A stretch of 6,213 nt of DNA, taken from assembly GCA_963522035.1 (NCBI GenBank), contig CAUQYP010000273.1:1-6213 (forward strand), in the 5' to 3' direction. The stretch comes from Noviherbaspirillum_A sp963522035 (GTDB lineage Bacteria; Pseudomonadota; Gammaproteobacteria; Burkholderiales; Burkholderiaceae_D). Position numbers and translations under genes: made by a program. Shown here piece by piece: positions 1 through 5,390 of this stretch (positions are counted from its first letter, which is position 1; each line of letters begins with the position of its first letter). The notes under the pieces are model-generated. The model saw only the letters and a list, made by a program, of their open reading frames with translations. It was not told the DNA's origin and ran no database searches.

Positions 1-202
1 AACGGGGATCCACGTCAAGGGCAGCGTCAAAAGCAACTGCAACTGCAACTGCAACTGCAACTGCAACTGTCGCTGCGCGGGCAACTGCAACTGCAACTGT
101 CGCTGCGCGGGCAACTGCAACTGCAACGGCAACTGTCGCTGCGCGGAGCAAGCAATATTGCTTACAGGCCGGCTCGGGCAAGTCAGCACGAAACTGATCT
201 AA
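1..202 (+). CDS. 3' end of a cysteine-rich protein with an Asn-Cys repeat tail (5' partial)
   Basis: I do not recognise the protein. The frame whose codons start at base 2 is open to a TAA at 200-202 and shows 66 residues. After a short lead (TGIHVKGSVKS) it reads (NC)6-RCAG, (NC)3-RCAG, then (NC)2-NG-NC-RCAE: 15 cysteines within residues 13-47. A non-repetitive tail (EQAILLTGRLGQVSTKLI) ends it. All three forward frames are open here, but this one has by far the best G/C third-position pattern in the non-repeat lead: 12 of the first 13 codons end in G or C. It also stops exactly where the convergent USP gene stops, with overlapping stop codons at 199-202. The start is outside the window, so length, signal peptide and fold are unknown. 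A metal-binding, disulfide-rich or post-translationally modified tail is conceivable. The alternative is a non-coding tandem repeat. Confidence 0.5.
   Translation, partial: TGIHVKGSVKSNCNCNCNCNCNCRCAGNCNCNCRCAGNCNCNGNCRCAEQAILLTGRLGQVSTKLI
33..146. repeat. Compound tandem repeat (GCAACT hexamers with 12-bp GTCGCTGCGCGG spacers)
   Basis: Read directly: six GCAACT copies (33-68), GTCGCTGCGCGG (69-80), three GCAACT (81-98), GTCGCTGCGCGG (99-110), then GCAACT, GCAACT, GCAACG, GCAACT (111-134) and a third GTCGCTGCGCGG (135-146). Every unit is a multiple of six bases, so gain or loss of units preserves reading frame. In the favoured frame this encodes alternating Asn-Cys with CRCAG/CRCAE breaks. 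The single GCAACG variant changes one Cys to Gly. The near-perfect identity of the units suggests recent expansion by slippage or recombination. Confidence 0.95.
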
Positions 203-1038
203 TGTGCCATCAGCACCGGCAGCGTCATCGACGCCAGCACCGTGCGCGAGGCGCCGCCCAGCAGCAGTTCACGAAAGCGCGAATGCGCATAGCACCCCAT
301 GACCAGCAGGTCGGCCGCGGTATCCGCGGCGAGCGAGAGCAGCGCGTTGCCGCTGTCCTGCCCGGTGGTTTCCTGCATCACGTCCACCTTGACGCCATGC
401 CGCGCCAGGTAGAGCGCAATGTCGGCGCCAGGCTGGTCGCCGTGCATGTTGACCTGGCGTTCGGCATTGAACACCACGACCTTGACCTCGGCCGCCTGGC
501 GCAGGAAGGGCAGGGCGCCGTCGACCGCGCGGCTGGCTTCCTGGCTGCCGTCCCATGCGACCAGCACCTTGCGGCCGACGTGCGTGAAGTTGCCTGCGTA
601 GGGAACGATCAGGACCGGGCGGCCCGAGTACAGGACCACGTATTCGGGGAAGTCGCCCATCATGCCCGGAAGCACTTCGCTGGTGTCGGTCTGGCCCAGC
701 ACCACGAGGTCGGCATAGCGGGCTTCGAGGCTGAGGCCGCCGGCCGGTTCGTCGTCGACCAGCTGCCTTTCCCAGGACAGCACACCCATCTGCCGGACAA
801 TTTCCTCGTACTGGTCGAGCGCCATTTCCGCCTGGTGCTTGAGAAAGCCGATATGCGTCTTCAGCACTGCCCCTTCGTCGGGAACGCGCATGCTGTCGAG
901 CAGGTAACGCGACACGCCGGTCATGGCGATGCCGGTCAGGTGGGCATTTTCGCGCAGCGCGATTTCAGCGGCGATACGTATGCGTTGCGGCGCGTGCGTT
1001 GAGTGATCGACATGCACAAGTAGGGTTTTGTAAGACAT
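199..1038 (-). CDS. Tandem-domain universal stress protein (UspA family)
   Basis: A 279-residue cytoplasmic stress protein with two UspA folds. Domain 1 spans about residues 2-147, opening with YKTLLVHVDHS and closing with DLVVLGQ...GRPVLIVPYAG. Domain 2 spans about 155-279, opening with RKVLVAWDGS and closing with LLVMGCYAHSRFRELLLGGASRTVL. Domain 2 resembles the nucleotide-binding motif G-2x-G-9x-G-S/T but has Ala251 where the second glycine is usual; domain 1 has no such motif, so ATP binding may be limited to domain 2 or weak. The start at 1038 was chosen because MSYKTLLVHVD is the normal family N-terminus and AAAGGA lies 7 bases upstream. The open frame extends 35 codons further, to 1143, but that extension looks non-homologous and would run into the FNR-like box. 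It is divergent from the Pat-like gene. Tandem USPs help survival of energy stress or anoxia; the exact role here is inferred. Confidence 0.93.
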   Translation of the reverse strand: MSYKTLLVHVDHSTHAPQRIRIAAEIALRENAHLTGIAMTGVSRYLLDSMRVPDEGAVLKTHIGFLKHQAEMALDQYEEIVRQMGVLSWERQLVDDEPAGGLSLEARYADLVVLGQTDTSEVLPGMMGDFPEYVVLYSGRPVLIVPYAGNFTHVGRKVLVAWDGSQEASRAVDGALPFLRQAAEVKVVVFNAERQVNMHGDQPGADIALYLARHGVKVDVMQETTGQDSGNALLSLAADTAADLLVMGCYAHSRFRELLLGGASRTVLASMTLPVLMAH

Positions 1039-1134
1039 GGCAGTATCCTTTCGCTGGAGTGTTTCAAGCGTAGGAGTCCTGGCCGGTGTAGTCCAGTGCC
1101 GGCAGGGGCGCAACGCATCGTGTTTCCGGGAAAT

Positions 1135-1148
1135 TTGACACACGTCAA
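1135..1148. promoter_or_regulatory. Candidate FNR/Anr-type binding site in the divergent promoter region
   Basis: TTGAC-ACAC-GTCAA is a perfect inverted repeat, extended by one more pair to TTTGAC...GTCAAA (1134-1149). It matches the FNR/Anr/Dnr-family pattern TTGAY-N4-RTCAA. It lies 97 bp upstream of the USP start and 39 bp upstream of the Pat-like start, so it could serve either gene. A class II site (centre at -41.5) would put a leftward start near 1100, leaving a leader of about 60 bases for the USP. A rightward start would fall near 1183, inside the ribosome binding site of the Pat-like gene, so the USP is the better target by spacing. No convincing -10 was seen on either strand. TTGACA (1135-1140) could alternatively be a -35 element. 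Confidence 0.55.
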
Positions 1149-1186
1149 AAATTTCATCGAGTCATCAGACCAGCGCCGGGAGGCCC

Positions 1187-3877
1187 ATGAGCATACGCAA
1201 CCTGCAGTTCCTGTTCGACCCCGCATCGGTCTCCATCATCGGCGCGTCGGAGCGTCCGCACAGCGTGGGCGCCACGGTGCTGGCCAATATGCTGGCCGGC
1301 GGCTACAAGGGCGACATCTACCCGGTCAACCCGAAGTACAGCGCACTGGCCGGCAGGCCGGTGTACCCGGACGTTGCCTCACTGCCGAAAGCGCCGGACC
1401 TGGCCATCGTCTGCACGCCGCCGCACACGGTACCGGGGCTGATCGCCGCGCTGGGGGAACGCGGCACGCATGCAGCCATCGTCCTCACCGCCGGGCTGAG
1501 CGCACTGCATGACAGCCACGGGGTGAGCCTGAAGCAGCGCATGCTGGACGCCGCGCGGCCCTCGCTCCTGCGCATCCTCGGCCCCAACTGCGTCGGCATG
1601 CTGGTGCCGGGCATAGGCCTCAACGCCAGCTTCGCGCATACCGATGCGTTGCCGGGCAAGCTGGCCTTCGTCTCGCAGTCCGGCGCGCTGGTGACCGGCG
1701 TGCTGGACTGGGCCAGGAGCCATGACATCGGCTTCTCGCGTTTCGTGTCGCTGGGCGACAGCGCCGACATCGACTTCGGCGACCTGCTCGACTACCTTGC
1801 CAGCGACGCCGCGACCCGCGCGATCCTGCTCTATGTCGAAGATATACGCGACGCCCGTAAATTCATGTCGGCCGCGCGCGCCGCGGCCCGCAGCAAGCCG
1901 GTGCTGGTGATCAAGGCCGGCCGGGCGGCCGAGGGCGCGCGGGCGGCGGCTTCGCATACCGGCGCGCTGGCCGGCGCCGACGACGTGTATGACGCGGCGA
2001 TACGCCGCGCCGGCATGCTGCGCGTCTATTCGACCGAAGACCTGTTCGGCGCGGTCGAGACCCTGGCGCGATCGAAGCCGCTGGTAGGCGAGCGTTTATG
2101 CATCCTGACCAATGGCGGCGGGCCGGGCGTGATGGCGACCGACGCGCTGATCGCGTCAGGCGGCAGGCTGGCGTCGCTATCGGAGGCGACCATGCGCTCG
2201 CTCGACAAGGTGTTGCCGGCGACCTGGTCGCATGGCAACCCGGTCGACATCATCGGCGACGCGCCGGCCGAACGCTATCGGCAGGCCGCGGAAATCCTGC
2301 TGGCGGCGTCGGAGGTAGACGGCCTGCTCTTCATCCATGCGCCGACCGCCATCGTCCCCAGCCTGGAAGTAGCGCAGGCAGTCGCGCCGCTGCTGGCCGG
2401 CGCCGGGCGCAATGTGCTCGGCTGCTGGCTGGGCGGCGACGGCCTGGCAGCGGCCCGGCAGGTTTTTTCCAGCCAGGGCATACCGACCTACGACACGCCG
2501 GAAGAAGCGGTGCGCGGCTTCATGCAGATCGTCCAGTACCGGCGCAACCAGAACCTGCTGATGCAGGTGCCGGAGTCGACGCCGGAAGACTTCGTGCCCG
2601 ACCGCGCGGCCGCAGAAGCGCTGGTCGACGCGGCGCTGGCAGACGGCCGCAGCATGTTGAGCGAACCCGAGTCGCACCGGCTGCTGGCGGCCTACGGCAT
2701 ACCGGTGGTGGCCACGCGCACTGCAAACAGCGCCGGGGAGGCGGCGGCAGCGGCCAGCGAGATCGGCTTCCCGGTGGCGCTGAAAGTGCTCTCGCCGCAG
2801 ATCAGCCACAAGTCCGATGTCGGCGGGGTGGTGCTCGACCTGGAAGATGCGCCGGCCGTGCAGGCGGCGGCTACCGCGATGCAGCGCCGCCTGCGCGCGC
2901 TGCTGCCGGACGCGGTGCTGGGCGGTTTCACGGTGCAGGCCATGGCCAGGCGGCCGCAGGCGCATGAACTCATCGTCGGCGTCGCCACCGACCCGGTGTT
3001 CGGCCCGGTGCTGTTGTTCGGCAAGGGCGGCATCGCGGTGGAAGTGACGGCCGACCATGCGATGGAACTGCCGCCGCTGAACATGCCGCTGGCGAAGGCC
3101 ATGATGTCGCGCACCCGGGTCTACCGGCTACTGCGCGGCTACCGCAACCAGGGGCCGGCCGACGTCGACGCCATCGCCCGCACGCTGGTCAGGCTGTCGC
3201 ACCTGGTGACCGACATCGCCGAGATCGTCGAGCTCGACATCAACCCCCTGCTGGCCGACGGCGCCGGCGTGCTGGCGCTGGACGCGCGGGTCAGGCTGGC
3301 GCCGCGGACCGTGGGCGAGGCCCGCAACCGGCTGGCCATCCGGCCGTATCCGAAAGAGCTGGAAGATGTCGTCGCCTGGGAAGGCGAGTCCCTGCTGCTG
3401 CGGCCCATCCGGCCGGAGGACGGCGAGGAGCACCTGCGCTTCTTCAACGCGCTGGACCCGGAGGACGTGCGCTTCCGGATCTTTTCACGGATGCGCGAAC
3501 TGCAGCCTTCGCAGCTGGCGCGGCTCACGCAGATCGACTACGACCGCGAGATGGCCTTCATCGCCAGCCGCAGGAAGCCGGACGGCGCGATGGAAACGCT
3601 GGGCGTGGTGCGCGCCATTGCCGACCCGGACAATATCAAGGCCGAGTTCGCCATCATCGTGCGCTCGGACATGAAGGGGCACGGGCTGGGCGTGATGCTG
3701 ATGAAGAAGATCATCGACTATTGCCGCAGCCGCGGTACGAAGGAAATCGTTGGCGAGGCGCTGATCAACAACCGGCCGCTGCTGGAGATGGTGCGGCACC
3801 TGGGCTTCGAGGTGCATCCCGCGGTCGGAGAGGGCACGGCGGTGCTGCGCCTGCCGCTGCAGGACAAGCCTGCGTAA
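1187..3877 (+). CDS. NDP-forming acyl-CoA synthetase / GNAT acetyltransferase fusion (Pat/PatZ-like)
   Basis: An 896-residue fusion, close to the roughly 890 residues of enterobacterial Pat/PatZ (Pka/YfiQ), which acetylates lysines, classically inactivating acetyl-CoA synthetase. Order: CoA-binding Rossmann domain, about 8-140 (VSIIGASERPHSVG); succinyl-CoA-ligase-like alpha domains, about 155-460, with FVSQSGAL and ASHTGALAG (His257, the phosphohistidine position of ADP-forming acetyl-CoA synthetases); ATP-grasp beta domain, about 485-705, with SHKSDVGGV (His541), LLFGKGG and VELDINPLL; GNAT domain, about 733-891, with the acetyl-CoA loop KGHGLG (830-835) and NNRPLLEMVRHLGF. Both histidine motifs are intact, so synthetase activity may be retained; enterobacterial Pat is regarded as lacking it. 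The start is supported by the family-like N-terminus MSIRNLQFLFDPASV and by GGGAGG only 3 bases upstream (close spacing). It shares an FNR-like box with the divergent USP gene. The family is certain; the choice between protein acetyltransferase and acyl-CoA ligase is open. Confidence 0.94.
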   Translation: MSIRNLQFLFDPASVSIIGASERPHSVGATVLANMLAGGYKGDIYPVNPKYSALAGRPVYPDVASLPKAPDLAIVCTPPHTVPGLIAALGERGTHAAIVLTAGLSALHDSHGVSLKQRMLDAARPSLLRILGPNCVGMLVPGIGLNASFAHTDALPGKLAFVSQSGALVTGVLDWARSHDIGFSRFVSLGDSADIDFGDLLDYLASDAATRAILLYVEDIRDARKFMSAARAAARSKPVLVIKAGRAAEGARAAASHTGALAGADDVYDAAIRRAGMLRVYSTEDLFGAVETLARSKPLVGERLCILTNGGGPGVMATDALIASGGRLASLSEATMRSLDKVLPATWSHGNPVDIIGDAPAERYRQAAEILLAASEVDGLLFIHAPTAIVPSLEVAQAVAPLLAGAGRNVLGCWLGGDGLAAARQVFSSQGIPTYDTPEEAVRGFMQIVQYRRNQNLLMQVPESTPEDFVPDRAAAEALVDAALADGRSMLSEPESHRLLAAYGIPVVATRTANSAGEAAAAASEIGFPVALKVLSPQISHKSDVGGVVLDLEDAPAVQAAATAMQRRLRALLPDAVLGGFTVQAMARRPQAHELIVGVATDPVFGPVLLFGKGGIAVEVTADHAMELPPLNMPLAKAMMSRTRVYRLLRGYRNQGPADVDAIARTLVRLSHLVTDIAEIVELDINPLLADGAGVLALDARVRLAPRTVGEARNRLAIRPYPKELEDVVAWEGESLLLRPIRPEDGEEHLRFFNALDPEDVRFRIFSRMRELQPSQLARLTQIDYDREMAFIASRRKPDGAMETLGVVRAIADPDNIKAEFAIIVRSDMKGHGLGVMLMKKIIDYCRSRGTKEIVGEALINNRPLLEMVRHLGFEVHPAVGEGTAVLRLPLQDKPA

Positions 3878-3906
3878 TACCAATCCCAGGAACGTGCCCG
3901 GAAAAT

Positions 3907-3942
3907 TCGTAGGGTGTAATAAGCGCCAGCGCATTACACCAT
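3907..3942 (+). repeat. Palindromic dispersed-repeat-like unit, copy 1
   Basis: Begins TCGTAGGGTGTAAT and ends ATTACACCAT. It is itself an imperfect palindrome with GGTGTAAT/ATTACACC arms around a GC-rich centre. It resembles the widespread intergenic 'GTAGGGTGYRWTA...' palindromes recalled from many proteobacterial genomes; that family link is from memory, not searched. The matching inverted copy is at 3976-4010. It lies 29 bases after the stop of the Pat-like gene, so it could fold in the mRNA 3' end. Confidence 0.75.
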
Positions 3943-3975
3943 TCGGCGCTGCCAGGCGGTGCCGGTTGATCGGCC

Positions 3976-4010
3976 ATGGTGTAATGCGCTTCGCTTTTTA
4001 CACCCTACGA
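3976..4010 (-). repeat. Palindromic dispersed-repeat-like unit, copy 2 (inverted)
   Basis: The reverse complement of this 35-bp stretch matches copy 1 (3907-3942) except for one T/A change and a CC-to-A change in the central loop. With a 33-base spacer, the two copies form one large hairpin with near-perfect 35-bp arms, or two separate small hairpins, like a BIME-type pair. A run of T (3995-3999) lies inside the palindrome rather than after it, so this is not a textbook intrinsic terminator, though it could still stop or slow transcription leaving the upstream gene. Between here and about 4098 I see nothing recognisable. Confidence 0.75.
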
Positions 4011-4098
4011 GTCTGCAGGACAAGGCTGGATAGAAGAGGACAGGCGGCGGCTGATTCATGCAGCGGCGGCTTGTCCGGGGTGCCGTCCCATGCGCCCA

Positions 4099-4124
4099 CT
4101 GACATGGTCCGTTTCGGCTAGAAT
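4099..4124 (+). promoter_or_regulatory. Possible sigma-70 promoter of the radical SAM operon
   Basis: CTGACA (4099-4104) matches the -35 consensus at 5 of 6 positions and TAGAAT (4119-4124) matches the -10 at 5 of 6. The spacing is only 14 bases, shorter than the optimal 17, so one hexamer may be misassigned. TAGAAT abuts and shares its last base with the extended LexA palindrome, so LexA bound there would block RNA polymerase. Confidence 0.35.
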
Positions 4125-4143
4125 ACTGTAATTAAATACAGTA
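4124..4143. promoter_or_regulatory. LexA (SOS) box upstream of the radical SAM / DUF4130 operon
   Basis: TACTGT-AATTAAAT-ACAGTA contains a perfect CTGT-N8-ACAG core (4126-4141) with an AT-rich centre, flanked by one more TA/TA pair on each side. This is the LexA operator consensus of beta- and gammaproteobacteria. It ends 11 bases before the ATG at 4155 and overlaps the only plausible -10 element, which is classical placement for SOS repression. It is the most AT-rich short stretch in the surrounding sequence. Confidence 0.85.
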
Positions 4144-4154
4144 AAAAAGGCGCC

Positions 4155-5390
4155 ATGGAACTGACCGACAAGCTGGAGATTCTGGCCGACGCAGCGAAGT
4201 ATGACGCCTCCTGCGCCAGCAGCGGCGCGGCGCCGCGCACATCGAAGGGCAAGGACGGCCTCGGCGCGACCAATGGCGTGGGCATCTGCCACAGCTACAC
4301 GCCGGACGGCCGCTGCGTTTCGCTGCTGAAGATCCTGCTGACCAATTTCTGCCTGTACGACTGCCAGTACTGCGTGAACCGCCGCAGCAGCGACGTGCCG
4401 CGCGCGCGGTTCACGCCGGAAGAGGTGATCAGGCTGACCGTGGACTTCTACCTGCGCAACTACATCGACGGCCTGTTCCTCAGTTCGGGCATCATCCAGT
4501 CGCCGGACTACACGATGGAGCAACTGATCCTGGTGGCGAAGACGCTGCGCCAGAAGCACCGCTTCCGCGGCTACATCCACCTGAAGACCATACCCGACGC
4601 CGCGCCCGAGCTGATCGAGGAAGCGGGCCGCTGGGCCGACCGTCTCAGCGTCAACATCGAGCTGCCGACCGACGCCGGCATCGAGAAGCTGGCGCCGGAA
4701 AAGAGCATGCACACCATCAAGTTCGCGATGGGCGCCATCCGCCGCCGCATCGACGAGAAGGCCGAGGAGCCGAAGGCGCCGGCGTTCTCGCCGGCCGGGC
4801 AAAGCACGCAGATGATCGTCGGCGCCGACCAGGCCGACGACAGCACCATACTCGGCACCGCGCAGACGCTGTACAGCGCCTACCGGCTAAAGCGCGTCTA
4901 CTACTCCGCGTTCAGTCCTATTCCCCACAGCCCGACCGGTCTGCCGCAGCGGCCGCCGCCGATGATGCGCGAGCACCGGCTCTACCAGGCCGACTTCCTG
5001 ATGCGCGGCTACGGTTTCCAGGCCGGCGAGCTGTTGCCCGAGGGCGGCGGCAACCTGGCGCTGGACATCGACCCCAAACTGGCCTGGGCGCTGTCGCATC
5101 GCGACCTGTTCCCGCTCGACCTGAACCTGGCGGAGCCGCAGATGATCGCCCGGGTGCCGGGCATCGGCATACGCAATGCGAAACGCATCGTCGAACTGCG
5201 GCGCAGCCGGCGCATCCGCTACGTCGACCTGGCGCGGCTGCGCTGCAGCATGGACAAGGTGAAGCCCTTCATCGTCACCGCGGACTACCGGCCGCAGCGC
5301 GACACGCTGCCTTCCGAGTCACTGCGGCGCCTGATGTCCGAGGCGCCGCAGCAGATGAGCCTGTTTCCCGCATTGCAGGAAGCGGCTTGA
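4155..5390 (+). CDS. Putative DNA modification/repair radical SAM protein with C-terminal HhH
   Basis: A 411-residue radical SAM protein of the family annotated as 'putative DNA modification/repair radical SAM protein' (TIGR03916-type, usually next to a DUF4130/UdgX gene). FCLYDCQYC holds the CX3CX2C cluster motif (Cys66, Cys70, Cys73), which ligates the [4Fe-4S] cluster that cleaves S-adenosylmethionine. A TIM-barrel-like core follows to about residue 300. Residues about 328-362 (MIARVPGIGIRNAKRIVELR) form a helix-hairpin-helix, a non-specific DNA-binding element that supports a nucleic-acid substrate. Further cysteines at 20, 45 and 54 lie in the N-terminal segment (KYDASCASSG, GICHSYTPDGRC) and could bind a second metal or cluster; that is inference. 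The start is supported by the family-like MELTDKLEILADAAKYDASC and by AAGG 4 bases upstream. A LexA box sits just upstream. The reaction catalysed is unknown; the family is recognised with confidence. Confidence 0.92.
   Translation: MELTDKLEILADAAKYDASCASSGAAPRTSKGKDGLGATNGVGICHSYTPDGRCVSLLKILLTNFCLYDCQYCVNRRSSDVPRARFTPEEVIRLTVDFYLRNYIDGLFLSSGIIQSPDYTMEQLILVAKTLRQKHRFRGYIHLKTIPDAAPELIEEAGRWADRLSVNIELPTDAGIEKLAPEKSMHTIKFAMGAIRRRIDEKAEEPKAPAFSPAGQSTQMIVGADQADDSTILGTAQTLYSAYRLKRVYYSAFSPIPHSPTGLPQRPPPMMREHRLYQADFLMRGYGFQAGELLPEGGGNLALDIDPKLAWALSHRDLFPLDLNLAEPQMIARVPGIGIRNAKRIVELRRSRRIRYVDLARLRCSMDKVKPFIVTADYRPQRDTLPSESLRRLMSEAPQQMSLFPALQEAA

Noticed and set aside
33..146. CRISPR-like array
   Set aside because: Units are only 6 and 12 bases, spacers are identical rather than unique, and repeat length is far below CRISPR size.
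150..163. Perfect 14-bp palindrome AAGCAATATTGCTT
   Set aside because: No T-run follows and it lies inside the probable coding frame; too short and AT-rich to call a terminator or operator with confidence.
202..1002. Long rightward open frame (266 residues) antisense to the USP gene
   Set aside because: It is an Arg/His/Gln-rich shadow of the USP frame typical of high-GC DNA; the USP on the other strand has clear domains and a ribosome binding site. The frame is open back to base 1 as a Gln-Leu repeat, but codon pattern there favours the Asn-Cys frame.
1039..1143. 35-residue N-terminal extension of the USP
   Set aside because: The upstream ATG at 1143 lies within the FNR-like palindrome and lacks family-like sequence; the start at 1038 has AAAGGA and a normal USP N-terminus.
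2177..3058. Long leftward open frame (293 residues) inside the Pat-like gene
   Set aside because: Antisense shadow of a strongly supported fusion protein; no recognisable domain or ribosome binding site.
3894..4121. Small rightward open frame of 75 residues
   Set aside because: It runs through the inverted repeat pair and promoter region, has poor codon pattern and no ribosome binding site.
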